Shown here piece by piece: positions 7,901-16,109 of a stretch of DNA of 64,000 nt. Position 1 is the first letter of the stretch, and every line of letters starts with the position of its first letter. Below the pieces are notes generated by a model, which saw nothing but the letters and a program-made list of their open reading frames with translations, was not told the origin of the DNA and made no database searches. The DNA lies in assembly GCA_051657715.1 (NCBI GenBank), contig JBOFLF010000015.1:30590-94589 (forward strand), given 5' to 3'. The DNA is from JBOFBH01 sp051657715 (GTDB lineage Bacteria; Actinomycetota; Actinomycetes; Actinomycetales; Angustibacteraceae). The position numbers and the translations under genes were made by a program.

Positions 7901-9999
7901 TTGAACCGGTCGCTCTCCGCCCGCCCGCTCCACACCGCGGCGAACGCCTCCTGGAAGGTCGTGTGCGCGGAACCGGCCGCTGAGCCGGCACCACGCGTGC
8001 GGCTATCGCCACAACGCGACCACCCGTCGGGACCCGGGTAGGTGAGGCCAAAATCGTAGACGTACACCCGGCGACCGTCGGTAAGGTCGAGACTGTAAGG
8101 ACGTTCGTCGGTGACCTCGACGCCGAGGTCACCAAAGATCGGCAGCACCGCGGTGAGTGATACCGGAGACCGGCGATAGAGCTTGAACCGTCGGTCCGAC
8201 GGCGGGCTGCCCGCGGGGTGGTAGAGGGTCGTTCGTGGCTCCTCGAACGCCTCCGTCCCAGGCCCGGCGCTGCCAGCCGAGGCTCGCCCGCCCTCCTCGG
8301 GCTCGTCGAGCAACCCGGCTATGGCTCGAACGTCGAAGACCGCGACGTCCGCCGGGAACGCCTCCTTGAACGCCTCGGGGAAAGCGCCCGCGTAGAGCAC
8401 GCCGACCCGGGTGGCCTCCTGCTCGCCCAGCTCGGCCCGGAGCACCTCGGTGAAGTCCTCGTCCCACGTGCGGGTCGCGGCGATCAGGCGCTGCTCCAGC
8501 TCGGCGGCGTCCGTGTCCGGAACCGTCTGGCCCCGAGGCACACGGACCACGAAGTGCAACCGGGCCAGCACCGACTCGGACACCCGGGTGGTGTAGTCGA
8601 CGCTCTCCCCGCCGAACGCCTCCTGCAGGATGTCGGCCATCCGCAGCCGCATCTGGGTGGTGTACCGGTCCCGCGGTAGGTACACCAGGCAGGACATGAA
8701 CCGGCCATAGTCGTCCCGGCGCAAGAACAACCGTGTCCGGCGGCGCTCCTGCAGGTGCAGCACCGCTGTGGTGATCGCGTATAGATCCTCGACGTTGGTC
8801 TGGAACAGCTCGTCACGCGGGTAGGTCTCGAGGATCTCCAGCAGGTCCTTGCCGCTGTGGCTGTCCGCGGTGAACCCGCTGCGCCGCAACACCTCGCAGA
8901 CCTTGGCGTCGATGACCGGCACCCGCAGCACCGACTCGGTGTACGCCGCGGACGTGAACAAACCGAGGAACCGTCGTTCTCCGACCACGTGCCCGGCGTC
9001 GTCGAACCGCTTGACGCCCACGTAGTCCAGGTATGCCGGGCGGTGCACGGTGGACCGTGAGTTGGCTTTGGTCAGCACCAGGATCCGGGGGTCCCGCGCC
9101 CGCGCTCGCGCCTGTGCCGGCAACCGACCGAAGCTGTCGCTGACCCGTTGATCGTGGCGGAACACCCCCAACCCGGTGCCCGGGACCGCGCACAACTGCT
9201 CAGACGAGTCTGCCGACCCACCTACGGCGGCGCTGTCGGTGAGGGCGGTGCTGTTGGTGCTGTCGGTGAGGGCGTACTCGCGGTACCCGATGAAGGTGAA
9301 GTTGCCGTTCGCGAGCCAGTGCAGCAGCCGCTCGGCCTGCTCGACCTCCGCGCTCGGCACGTGCGGCGGACGGTGCTCCACCAACTCACCCGCTACCCCA
9401 CGGGCAGCCTCACGCATCTTCGACCAGTCCTCGACGACGACCCGGACGTCGTCGAGGACCCGCCGCAGGTCGCCATTGACGGCATCCCGAGCGGCCGGGT
9501 TGGTCTCCCGATCGACCTCTAGGTGCATCCAGGACTCGCGGACCTGGCCATAGGGCAGCTCGGCGACCAGCTCGCCGGAGTCGAGCACCTCCTGCAGCTC
9601 GCCGGTCGCATCCCGCCGGACCACCAGCATCGGGTGCACCACCACATGGATCGACCGGCCCGTCCGGTTCAGCTCGGCGGTGACCGAGTCCACTAGGAAG
9701 GGCATGTCATCGGTGACCACCTGGATCACTGTGTGCCCGCCGGACCAGCCGTGCTCATCGTCGGCGGGCGTCAGCACCTGCACCCGGGCCACTCCGACCG
9801 GACGGTGCGCCGCGAGGTCACGGTGGGCGGTTACCGCCCGAAGGAGGTCCTCGGGGCGCCGGGCGAGCAGATCGTCGTCCGGCACGTGGTGGAAGTACCT
9901 ACCGAGCAGCACTCGAGCCTGCGGGAGGCCGGACCGCTCAGCGAGGCGGGCCGTCTCGTCGAGCAGCCGTGCTCTGGACCTCATCGACGACGTCGTCAT
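4951..9999 (-). CDS. gdh: NAD-specific glutamate dehydrogenase, large (about 180 kDa) class
   Basis: At 1682 residues this matches the L_180 class of NAD-dependent glutamate dehydrogenases, which deaminate glutamate to 2-oxoglutarate and ammonium in catabolism. The N-terminal half carries ACT-like regulatory segments. The catalytic core lies in the second half, with GGLRWSDRREDFRTE, the lysine-containing PTGAKGGF motif and the nucleotide-binding GVGDMSGDVFGNG. The ATG at 9999 (MTTSS) has AGGGA just upstream; the longer frame adds an unconvincing 21 residues. Near residue 245 a 16-base sequence is repeated with a 27-base period (9232-9247 and 9259-9274), giving a Thr/Ser/Ala-rich loop. kynA is upstream and pdtaS downstream on the same strand. 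Confidence 0.95.
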   Translation of the reverse strand: MTTSSMRSRARLLDETARLAERSGLPQARVLLGRYFHHVPDDDLLARRPEDLLRAVTAHRDLAAHRPVGVARVQVLTPADDEHGWSGGHTVIQVVTDDMPFLVDSVTAELNRTGRSIHVVVHPMLVVRRDATGELQEVLDSGELVAELPYGQVRESWMHLEVDRETNPAARDAVNGDLRRVLDDVRVVVEDWSKMREAARGVAGELVEHRPPHVPSAEVEQAERLLHWLANGNFTFIGYREYALTDSTNSTALTDSAAVGGSADSSEQLCAVPGTGLGVFRHDQRVSDSFGRLPAQARARARDPRILVLTKANSRSTVHRPAYLDYVGVKRFDDAGHVVGERRFLGLFTSAAYTESVLRVPVIDAKVCEVLRRSGFTADSHSGKDLLEILETYPRDELFQTNVEDLYAITTAVLHLQERRRTRLFLRRDDYGRFMSCLVYLPRDRYTTQMRLRMADILQEAFGGESVDYTTRVSESVLARLHFVVRVPRGQTVPDTDAAELEQRLIAATRTWDEDFTEVLRAELGEQEATRVGVLYAGAFPEAFKEAFPADVAVFDVRAIAGLLDEPEEGGRASAGSAGPGTEAFEEPRTTLYHPAGSPPSDRRFKLYRRSPVSLTAVLPIFGDLGVEVTDERPYSLDLTDGRRVYVYDFGLTYPGPDGWSRCGDSRTRGAGSAAGSAHTTFQEAFAAVWSGRAESDRFNALVLGAGLTWRQVSVLRAYVTYLRQGGLTFSRAYVESALAANVDSVRQLVELFETRFDPDRTIGGFAERQTVATTLATRIAAGLDEVASLDHDRILRGLLGAIQATVRTTYFQVDVHGLPRPYLAFKVDPHAVPELPRPWPEHEVWVYSPRVEGVHLRFGRVARGGLRWSDRREDFRTEILGLVKAQVVKNAVIVPTGAKGGFVTKQPPDPNDREAFLAEGIASYRTFISALLDLTDNLSGAGTDATVVPPPRLVRYDGDDTYLVVAADKGTASFSDIANQVAADYGFWLGDAFASGGSAGYDHKAMGITARGAWESVKRHFRELGLDTQTEDVTVVGVGDMSGDVFGNGMLLSRHIRLVAAFDHRHVFLDPDPDPAVSHAERRRLFELPSSSWDDYDRSLISSGGGVWPRSAKAIPVSPQIAQILGIPLQPGAATDQPVRLIPTDLLRAILVAPVDLLWNGGIGTYVKSSAEGAADAGDRANDLIRVNGSELRCRVVGEGGNLGLTQLGRIEAASHGVRVNTDAIDNSAGVDTSDHEVNIKILLSAVLADGGLTLEQRGGLLASMTDDVASLVLRDNYEQNVLLGNAREQAHAMMSVHQRLIRALVSSGQLNRELEFLPSDAQIARRQEAGLGLTSPEFSVLVAYAKNTLGDQLLASELPDDPWFATMLRSYFPAELVRRYGDRLDQHPLRRQIITTVLVNNLVNRGGITFAFRLQEEIAATPVQVARAYVVAREVFDLTGFVAEVEALDNRVPTRAQTAVYLEFRRLIDRAVRWLLQSRPTITDIAAEIDRFAPVVSALRGDVPRLLVGAERQRWADRQQEFIELGVPADLAGRTAVLLDCYALLDITEVSRATGTPAQRVAPLYFVVSERFGVDAMLAMITRLPRGDRWDALARAALRYDLYLVLEQLTTSVLRNTGRGDGQAQDPRSQLAAWEAVNREALDRVREMISEVRQSDHAGISALSVALRALRGVVRSTTSG

Positions 10000-10188
10000 G
10001 ACTCCCTGGCCCTCGGTCCGAAACCCTGGACGACCCGATGGCCCGACGCGCACCACCGCCATCGATCACGCCCCGGCTGACCCTACTCGGACGACTGCTT
10101 CGACGCCGCTCGATCCACCGGCGGAGAACCCGCCCGATCCCACCGGCGGAGAACCTCAGGACGGCGAGCTGAACCGGCCGCGCCTGCC

Positions 10189-11115
10189 TCACAGAAGACC
10201 GCGCAGCTCCCAGAGCATCGGGTAGAACCGCAACCCCAACCGGGACCGCAGGTATGGCGCGCCGGACGACCCACCGGTACCAGACTTGGTCCCGATCTGC
10301 CGCTCGACCATGGCGACGTGCCGAGCCCGCCAGGCCGCCTGGGCCTGGTCGTGCCGCAGGAGCCCCTCGCCGAGCTCCCAGAGCTGGTCGTACCGAGCGC
10401 GGTCCCGGGCCACGGCGAGCAGCGAGGCCTGGACGTCGTCGTCGTCGGTTGCCAGGCCGGCGTCTCGCAGCACGACCAGGTAGGCGTCCCACACGGTGGG
10501 CTCGGCAAGCCGGCGCTCCAGCCGAACCCGCTCATCGGCGGTGAGCCCCCGCAGCCGACGCAAGAAACCCCGGTCCTGGTGGCCGCTGAGGAACTCCAGC
10601 TCCCGGAACTGCACCGACTGGAACCCGCTGGCCGGGGCCAGTCGGTGCCGGAACTCCAAAAAGTCCTGCGGTGTCATGGTCTCCAGGACGTCCACCTGAT
10701 GCACCAGCACGTCCTCGATGGTGGTCACCCGGCTCAGCAGGTGCCGAGCCCACCACAGACGTCCATCGATCATCGCGTCCCGGGCACCTTCGAGCTCGTG
10801 CAGCAGCTGCTTGAACCACAGCTCGTACACCTGGTGGACGACGACGAACAGCAGCTCGTCGTGCGCGGGTGGGTCGCTTTGGGGCACCTGCTGGTCGAGC
10901 AGTCCGGGCAACCGCAGGTACGAGCCGTAGGTGAGCCGTCCACCCTCCTCGCCGAAGGCGCGCCCTCGGTCGGAGCCAGCGTCGGGGCCGGAGCCAGCGT
11001 CGGGACGGGAGCCAGCGTCGGGACGGGAGCCAGCGTCGGGGTCGGGGTCGGAGCCGGAGCCGGAGCCAGCCGGTGGCTCATCCGCCACCGGCACCCACGT
11101 GTCGTCGGGCTCCAT
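10189..11115 (-). CDS. kynA: Tryptophan 2,3-dioxygenase
   Basis: The protein (308 residues) carries the hallmark tryptophan 2,3-dioxygenase segments: TYGSYLRLP, DELLFVVVHQVYELWFKQLL, SGFQSVQFRELEF, and R-H-V-x-M-V-E-R-Q-I-G-T-K-S-G-T-G-G-S, which carries the proximal haem histidine and substrate-binding loop. It converts L-tryptophan to N-formylkynurenine, the first step of kynurenine catabolism. The ATG at 11115 (MEPDDTW) was chosen because residues upstream of it are unlike coding sequence. The 45-60 residues before TYGSY are a disordered extension made by four 18-base tandem repeats (D-A-G-S-x-P). No other kynurenine-pathway gene is adjacent. Confidence 0.95.
   Translation of the reverse strand: MEPDDTWVPVADEPPAGSGSGSDPDPDAGSRPDAGSRPDAGSGPDAGSDRGRAFGEEGGRLTYGSYLRLPGLLDQQVPQSDPPAHDELLFVVVHQVYELWFKQLLHELEGARDAMIDGRLWWARHLLSRVTTIEDVLVHQVDVLETMTPQDFLEFRHRLAPASGFQSVQFRELEFLSGHQDRGFLRRLRGLTADERVRLERRLAEPTVWDAYLVVLRDAGLATDDDDVQASLLAVARDRARYDQLWELGEGLLRHDQAQAAWRARHVAMVERQIGTKSGTGGSSGAPYLRSRLGLRFYPMLWELRGLL
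10972..11043. repeat. Four 18-base tandem repeats in the kynA N-terminal region
   Basis: Units beginning GGAGCCAGCGTCGGG occur at 10972, 10990, 11008 and 11026, differing only at the last two or three bases. On the coding (minus) strand they encode D-A-G-S-R/G-P repeats. Period 18 keeps the reading frame. Confidence 0.9.
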
Positions 11116-11235
11116 GGCCCCGTAGCGTAGGCGCGCGCTCCGGGTCATCGGAGCCGGAGCGCCGGACCGGCGAGATCGCACCTGCGGGAACGGGTGGGAG
11201 ATCGCCTCCGCAGAAACAGATCAGGAGCAGACCTC

Positions 11236-11730
11236 GTGCACTTCACCGCCGCCATCGAGTACCGGGCCAACGTCGAGCAGGTGTTCGCGATGATCACCGA
11301 CCAGAGCTTCCAAGAAGAGGTGTGCCGACGTACCGGCGCCCTGGAGCACACGGTTCAGATCAGCCAAGACCACGACGGCGGGGTGTCCATCACCACGGTG
11401 CGGGTGCTGCCGTCCGACCCGCTGCCGGACTTCGCTCGACGATTCGTCGGCGACACCCTGTCGGTACGCCGGGTGGACACCTGGGGCGCCCCGTCGGTCG
11501 ACGGCACCCGGCGCGGCGACCTGCTGGTGGAGATCACCGGCGCTCCGGTGCGGCTGATCGGCGGCGTCGCCTTGACCACCGATGGCGAGCTGACCCGGGT
11601 GGGGGTCACAGGTGACCTCAAAGCGTCCGTGCCGCTGGTGGGCGGCAAGATCGAGCAGGCCACCGAGCGTCCGATCCGGATGGCGATCGCCAAGGAGCAG
11701 GAGGTGGGCAAGTCCTGGCTGGCCCACTGA
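11236..11730 (+). CDS. DUF2505 (SRPBCC-like) protein
   Basis: This 164-residue protein has the START/SRPBCC-like pattern of DUF2505: it opens with a beta strand and a helix beginning Y-R-A-N-V-E-Q-V-F-A-M-I-T-D, followed by alternating strands, and ends in a long amphipathic C-terminal helix. No catalytic residues are recognisable; such folds bind hydrophobic ligands. The GTG at 11236 (VHFTAAIEY) is preceded by AGGAG at 11222-11226, a well-spaced ribosome-binding site that argues against the longer frame. The gene is divergent from kynA and convergent with vapC. The biological role is unknown. Confidence 0.75.
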   Translation: MHFTAAIEYRANVEQVFAMITDQSFQEEVCRRTGALEHTVQISQDHDGGVSITTVRVLPSDPLPDFARRFVGDTLSVRRVDTWGAPSVDGTRRGDLLVEITGAPVRLIGGVALTTDGELTRVGVTGDLKASVPLVGGKIEQATERPIRMAIAKEQEVGKSWLAH

Positions 11731-11768
11731 CCGTTGCTGACGACCGCTTGCCGCTGACGACTGTCCGG

Positions 11769-12143
11769 TCAGCGAGGTCGGCGGATCTGCCGCACCCGTG
11801 CGGACCGGCCCCACGCCGTGTCAGCCGTCCAGACCACGGCGTCTAGGCGATCGGCGGTGGCCAGGCACAGCCGGTCTGCCAGCGAGAGCGCGCCATCGCA
11901 GACCCACTGCTCGGCAGCGTCCTCGGCGTCCTCGAGCAGCACCGGCTCAACCTGGAGCCCGTAGCTCAGCAACAGGGCGCGCGACAGGGACCAATCACCC
12001 CCGTGCTGGCGCACCTTCTGCGCCACCTCGGCCCAGTTCGCCGCGCTACATCGGCCACCGGTTTCGAGCTCCCGCATGACGACCTGAGAGCCCTTCTCCC
12101 GCTTCAGGAAGCACAGCAGCGCGGATGAGTCGAACAGGTTCAC
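11769..12143 (-). CDS. VapC-type PIN-domain toxin (module 1)
   Basis: The 124-residue PIN domain has the expected acidic cluster: D5 (NLFDSSALL), E39 (NWAEV), D90 (LSLADRLCLA) and D108 (TADTAW). PIN toxins are Mg2+-dependent ribonucleases that cleave tRNA or rRNA when not bound by antitoxin. The gene lies 15 bases downstream of an AbrB-type antitoxin gene on the same strand, the normal VapBC order. The start is GTG. All four acidic positions are present, so the toxin is probably active. The RNA target cannot be predicted. Confidence 0.88.
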   Translation of the reverse strand: MNLFDSSALLCFLKREKGSQVVMRELETGGRCSAANWAEVAQKVRQHGGDWSLSRALLLSYGLQVEPVLLEDAEDAAEQWVCDGALSLADRLCLATADRLDAVVWTADTAWGRSARVRQIRRPR

Positions 12144-12158
12144 CTCGACTGCCTCGGC

Positions 12159-12398
12159 TCAATCGCCCTGCGCGGCTGCTGCGCGCCGCTCGGCGAGCAG
12201 CGCACCGACGAGGTCGTGCCCGTCCAAGTCCTCCTGAACCATGTGGGCCAGCTGTTCCCTGGTGACGAGCACCAGACCGCGCGAGGTCTCGAGAAGCACG
12301 ATCGTCGCGCCAGTGTCGAGATGCATCCGGTGACGCAGGGGGGCGGGTAGGACCAAACGGCCACGATCTCCCATCGTCACCGTGTATGTCCCACCCAT
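12159..12398 (-). CDS. AbrB/SpoVT-type VapB antitoxin (module 1)
   Basis: This 79-residue protein has the swapped-hairpin AbrB N-terminus (T-V-T-M-G-D-R-G-R-L-V-L-P) followed by a helical, Ala-rich C-terminus expected to wrap its toxin. It should bind its own promoter and neutralise the downstream PIN toxin. The ATG at 12398 lacks a ribosome-binding site but follows a TACATT hexamer by exactly six bases, as expected for a leaderless transcript. The second vapBC module in this window has the same arrangement. Confidence 0.85.
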   Translation of the reverse strand: MGGTYTVTMGDRGRLVLPAPLRHRMHLDTGATIVLLETSRGLVLVTREQLAHMVQEDLDGHDLVGALLAERRAAAAQGD

Positions 12399-12404
12399 GA
12401 CGTC

Positions 12405-12425
12405 AATGTACCACTGAGGGGTGGT
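12405..12425 (-). promoter_or_regulatory. Leaderless -10 promoter of vapBC module 1
   Basis: On the minus strand TACATT (12410 to 12405) is followed by GACGTC and then the antitoxin ATG. The flank, CCACCCCTCAGTGG on the minus strand, resembles that of the second vapBC module. The TANNNT plus six-base spacing is typical of leaderless actinobacterial genes. Confidence 0.5.
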
Positions 12426-12490
12426 GCTGCTGAGACCACCGAGCCAGCTGAACCACGGACGGCTCCGAACCGCGGTGCGAGAATGTCCTG

Positions 12491-14098
12491 GTGACCAGCG
12501 AGGAGCAGCCGAAGTCCACCGACCACCGCAGCCGGCCGACGTCAGAGGCGTTCAAGCGGTTCATCGCCAGCGGGTGGGGTTCCAGCCCGGATGGGCTGCC
12601 GGCGCTGGCCGAGGCTGCCCGGTGGACGCCGGCCCGGCGTCGGGCAGTGTCCGACGCGTTTCCCGGCGACCGGCTCGTGGTCCCCGCCGGTGGCCTGAAG
12701 GTGCGCAGCAACGACACCGACCACCCGTTCCGTCCACATTCCGCGTTCGCGCACCTGACCGGGCTCGGCGCCGACCGGGAGCCGGATGCCGTCCTGGTGC
12801 TGGAGCCTCGAGACGGTGGCGCCACGACCGAGGGCGCCGGGCACGATGCCGTGCTCTACTTCCGGCCGCGGGCCGGACGGGACGCTGAGGAGTTCTACGC
12901 CGACCCTCGCTACGGCGAGCTCTGGGTGGGTGCCCGACCGAGCCTGACGGAGATCGAGGCCGAGCTCGGCATCGCCACACGGCACCTGGACGAGGCACCC
13001 GCCGCGATCACCAAGGACGTCGGCGCGGTGCGGGTCCGCATCGTCCGGGACGCCGACCGGGATCTCACCGCCCTCGTCGACCAGACGCGCGCCTCGGCCA
13101 AGGACCTCACGTCAGCCGCCGCGGTCACAGACGCCGCGGCTGGCGCCGACGTCAGCTCGGACACCGACGACCACTGCGGTGACCACGAGCACTGCGGTGA
13201 CCAGCACTGCGGTGACCAGCACTGCGGTGACCACGAGTTGGCGCGAGTGCTGTCCGAGCTGCGACTGGTCAAGGACGAGTGGGAGGTCGGGCAGCTGCGG
13301 CTGGCCTGCGCGGCTACCGCGCAGGGTTTCGCCTCGATCGCCCGCACCCTCCCGCATGCCGTCCGTCACGGTCGCGGCGAGCGCCTGGTAGAGGGACAGT
13401 TCGCTCTCGTGGCCCGGCACCTCGGCAACGACGTCGGCTACGCCTCGATCGCGGCGTCCGGCGAGCACGCGAACACCCTGCACTGGATCCGCAACGACGG
13501 CGAGGTCCGCGACGGCGACCTGATCCTGATCGATGCCGGCGTCGAGGTGGAGTCGCTCTACACCGCGGACGTCACCCGCACCTTGCCGGTGAACGGCCGG
13601 TTCTCGGACGCACAGCGCGAGGTGTACCAGGCAGTGCTGGACGCGCAGCAGGCTGGTCTGGCCGCCGTTCGGCCGGGAAACCGGTTCAAGGACGTGCACG
13701 CGGCCGCCATCCGGGTGATCGCCGAGCGGCTGGATGCCTGGGGCCTGTTGCCGGACGGAGTGGACGTCGAGACGACGCTCAGTGACCAGGGCGGGTACCA
13801 CCGGCGGTGGATGATCCACGGCACCAGCCACCACCTGGGCATCGACGTGCACGACTGCGCGCAGGCCCGCCGCGAGCAGTACCTGGGCGCGCGGCTGCGG
13901 CCGGGCATGGTGCTCACCGTCGAGCCAGGCCTGTACTTCCGCGGTGACGACGAGCTGGTGCCAGCACGGCTGCGCGGGATCGGGGTGCGAATCGAGGACG
14001 ACGTCCTCGTCACCGAGGACGGCTGTGAAAACCTCTCGGCGGCACTCCCCCGCGATCCGGACGACGTCGAGGCGTGGCTGGCGGCGCAGCAAGCGTGA
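12491..14098 (+). CDS. pepP: Aminopeptidase P (Xaa-Pro aminopeptidase) with a His/Cys repeat insert
   Basis: The 535-residue protein has the creatinase-like N-domain and the pita-bread M24 C-domain of aminopeptidase P, which removes N-terminal residues preceding proline. The metal ligands are visible: D348 (LIDAG), D360 (TADVTRT), the histidine of HGTSHHLG, and the glutamates of VEPGLY and RIEDD. Between the domains, around residues 228-249, an insert built from four H-C-G-D repeats adds closely spaced His and Cys residues not expected in the family. These might bind metal or simply result from a 15-base repeat expansion. The start is GTG at 12491 and no strong ribosome-binding site is seen. 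Confidence 0.92.
   Translation: MTSEEQPKSTDHRSRPTSEAFKRFIASGWGSSPDGLPALAEAARWTPARRRAVSDAFPGDRLVVPAGGLKVRSNDTDHPFRPHSAFAHLTGLGADREPDAVLVLEPRDGGATTEGAGHDAVLYFRPRAGRDAEEFYADPRYGELWVGARPSLTEIEAELGIATRHLDEAPAAITKDVGAVRVRIVRDADRDLTALVDQTRASAKDLTSAAAVTDAAAGADVSSDTDDHCGDHEHCGDQHCGDQHCGDHELARVLSELRLVKDEWEVGQLRLACAATAQGFASIARTLPHAVRHGRGERLVEGQFALVARHLGNDVGYASIAASGEHANTLHWIRNDGEVRDGDLILIDAGVEVESLYTADVTRTLPVNGRFSDAQREVYQAVLDAQQAGLAAVRPGNRFKDVHAAAIRVIAERLDAWGLLPDGVDVETTLSDQGGYHRRWMIHGTSHHLGIDVHDCAQARREQYLGARLRPGMVLTVEPGLYFRGDDELVPARLRGIGVRIEDDVLVTEDGCENLSAALPRDPDDVEAWLAAQQA
13172..13237. repeat. Tandem H-C-G-D repeats in aminopeptidase P
   Basis: Four copies of CACTGCGGTGACCA(C/G) start at 13172, 13190, 13205 and 13220; the two inner units are 15 bases and the outer two carry an extra GAG. 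They encode H-C-G-D-H-E / H-C-G-D-Q / H-C-G-D-Q / H-C-G-D-H-E. Confidence 0.95.
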
Positions 14099-14217
14099 CT
14101 GCCCGGCCGCGCCGGGCCGCACCCAACGCGCGTGTCCTGACCAGCTGGCGAGGCTGCCATCCCCCGATCGGCGGGCGGTGCTGACTGATCACGAATGACC
14201 TGACAGCATTGGGTGAC

Positions 14218-14799
14218 GTGAGCCTGCTGCAGATCCCCCCGGACCGTCGACCGCTCGCCACCGTGGTCGCGGTCGGTTCCCTCGCGGTGCTCTGTGTCGC
14301 TGGCCTGGTGCTCGGGCTGCAGGGCCTGTTTGCCCCGGCCGGCAGCGAGCCGACGTCCAGCTCCGCGCCCGTCCAGGACTCCGTCGGCAGCCAGGACGCA
14401 TCCGACACCCCGGTCAGTGGCCAGGAGAGCGACAAGACTCGGTCGACTGAAACCCCTGACGCGGCCGATCGAGTCGGCTTCCTCTCCCCGACCGGGAACA
14501 TCGGGTGCACGATCAGCAGCGCCGGCGCACGCTGCGACATCACCGAACGGGACTGGCAGCCGCCACCGAAGCCGGCGTCTTGCACCGCGACGTGGGGCCA
14601 AGGTCTGCAGGTTGACAGCCGCTCGGCTCGGATGAGCTGCGTGTCGGATCGAGTCGGGGGTGGCGATCGACTGTCCTACGGCCAGAGCCTGACGCGTGGC
14701 GAGTTCACCTGCCGAAGCGCTCAGGACGGCATGACGTGTACGTACCGGCCGAACGGGCACGGGTTCACGTTGTCCCGCATGACGTACGACATCCGCTGA
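14218..14799 (+). CDS. Membrane-anchored or secreted DUF6636-like protein
   Basis: About 193 residues: one N-terminal hydrophobic segment (LATVVAVGSLAVLCVAGLVL), a Ser/Thr/Asp-rich linker, and a C-terminal domain of about 110 residues with regularly placed cysteines (GNIGC, RCDI, SCTATWG, MSCVSD, FTCRS, MTCTY) and the closing H-G-F-T-L-S-R-x-x-Y. That pattern resembles the DUF6636 family of actinobacterial surface proteins; the six cysteines probably form three disulfides outside the membrane. The function of the family is unknown. GTG 14218 is preferred over the TTG three codons upstream, but neither has a clear ribosome-binding site. Confidence 0.7.
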   Translation: MSLLQIPPDRRPLATVVAVGSLAVLCVAGLVLGLQGLFAPAGSEPTSSSAPVQDSVGSQDASDTPVSGQESDKTRSTETPDAADRVGFLSPTGNIGCTISSAGARCDITERDWQPPPKPASCTATWGQGLQVDSRSARMSCVSDRVGGGDRLSYGQSLTRGEFTCRSAQDGMTCTYRPNGHGFTLSRMTYDIR

Positions 14800-14822
14800 C
14801 CAGCGGTTTCGCGGCTAGACCG

Positions 14823-15335
14823 TCAGAGGGTCTGCTGGGGGCGGCCGGGCATCTCCTGCAACGTGGTCTGCGCCTGCGCCAGCAACCGGTGCTCCACCAG
14901 AACCTCGTAGCGGGTGGCCACCACCTGAGAGACCGACGTGAAGTCACGACGACCACCGGTCGCGGCGTAGCTGGCGATGGCGAACGCGATGCCGAACATG
15001 ACGCCGATCAGCACGCCGGTGAGGATCGCCGCCACAGCGCTGCCTCCGCTTTGGAACAAGCTCAGCAGCAACCCTACGAACAACCCCATCCAGGCCCCTG
15101 ACGCCGCGCCGGCCGCAGCGGCCCGGGCATACGTGAGCCTTCCGGTGACTCGCTCGACCTGCCGCAGATCGGTGCCGACGATCATGCAGTTCTGGACCGC
15201 GAATTCACGGTCCGACAAGAAGTCGACGGCACGTTGGGCGTCTTCGTACTTGTCGAAGACGCCCAGGGACTGGGGAAAGTCCAGCGCGAGCACCGGGCGG
15301 CCCCGGCGGGTCCTTGGTCCGGTGGATGCCACCAT
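14823..15335 (-). CDS. General stress protein 17M-like membrane protein
   Basis: This 170-residue protein begins with a short soluble domain (about residues 18-65, D-F-P-Q-S-L-G-V-F through M-I-V-G-T-D) like the YflT/general-stress-protein-17M domain. A Gly/Ala-rich hydrophobic hairpin (about 72-125) follows, then a C-terminal Y-E-V-L-V strand. The equivalent in M. tuberculosis (Rv1231c, from memory) is also near mrp and the MgtE-like gene. GAGGAGG lies about ten bases upstream of the ATG. The function is unknown beyond a stress association inferred from the family. Confidence 0.75.
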   Translation of the reverse strand: MVASTGPRTRRGRPVLALDFPQSLGVFDKYEDAQRAVDFLSDREFAVQNCMIVGTDLRQVERVTGRLTYARAAAAGAASGAWMGLFVGLLLSLFQSGGSAVAAILTGVLIGVMFGIAFAIASYAATGGRRDFTSVSQVVATRYEVLVEHRLLAQAQTTLQEMPGRPQQTL

Positions 15336-15451
15336 GTCGTTTAGCCTCCTCGGCGCGCCGTCTGTTGCACGTCCAGGGTGTCATGACGTGGATCTGCGCG
15401 ATGGCGCACCCAGCTGGTGGCCTACCGCCCTCGAAGCTGTCGGGGTCCGGG

Positions 15452-16015
15452 TCAGCCGACCGCCGCAGCCTGATCGGCGGCCTCACGCTCGGACGTCGAG
15501 CCCGCGGTGGACAGGTCACCGCCGAGGTTTTCCAGATGCGCGCGGACGAACCAGTGGAACTGCTCCAGTTGCCGCAGGTGCCCGATGAGCAGATCCTCGG
15601 TGATCGGGTCCGGTTCGGCGGTCTGCTGCTGTGCCGCCCGGTGATCGGAGATCACCCCGGCGTACACCAGATCCAGCGCACCCAGGTGGTGCTGGGTGGT
15701 GGCACGGCCGAGGGAGTAGTCGTCCCAGGACCGCTGCTCCACGATGACGCCCGGAGTCCCGAGCGGCGCGACGCCAAGGGCTGCCATTCGTTCCGCGGCC
15801 TCGTCCGCCATGGTGCGTACCGCCTCGATCTGCGGGTCGAGCATCTCGTGGACGGCGATGAAGTTCGGTCCGATGACGTTCCAGTGCACATGTTTGAGAG
15901 TGAGCGCCAGATCGTTGAGGGCGTTGAGCCGGTCCTGCAAAACGGCGGCGACGTGGCCTCCGGTCTCCCGGTCGAGGCCTGGAACGGTGTAGTGGGGGGT
16001 GATGTCGACAGTCAT
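15452..16015 (-). CDS. dps: Dps-family DNA-binding ferritin-like protein
   Basis: This 187-residue protein has the Dps four-helix signature: L-K-H-V-H-W-N-V-x-G near residue 40, then H-E-M-L-D-P-Q-I and A-D-E-A-A-E-R, which supply the inter-subunit ferroxidase ligands (His, Asp, Glu). Dps forms a 12-subunit cage that oxidises Fe2+ with hydrogen peroxide, stores iron and can coat DNA. The C-terminal tail is acidic and alanine-rich rather than lysine-rich, so DNA binding is not assured. AGGAGGA is well placed before the ATG at 16015. The gene is divergent from the next plus-strand gene. Confidence 0.93.
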   Translation of the reverse strand: MTVDITPHYTVPGLDRETGGHVAAVLQDRLNALNDLALTLKHVHWNVIGPNFIAVHEMLDPQIEAVRTMADEAAERMAALGVAPLGTPGVIVEQRSWDDYSLGRATTQHHLGALDLVYAGVISDHRAAQQQTAEPDPITEDLLIGHLRQLEQFHWFVRAHLENLGGDLSTAGSTSEREAADQAAAVG

Positions 16016-16109
16016 CTGAAGTCCTCCTCGGCGTCCTGGTCGACGTCAACGCTAGGTTGAGCCGGCGGTGCCCGCGCGTCGAAACCAGCCGGTGTGGCAG
16101 GCTTCCCGG

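Noticed and set aside
13172..13237. CRISPR-like array
   Set aside because: The repeats at this and the other loci are directly adjacent with no spacers and mostly lie in reading frame inside genes.
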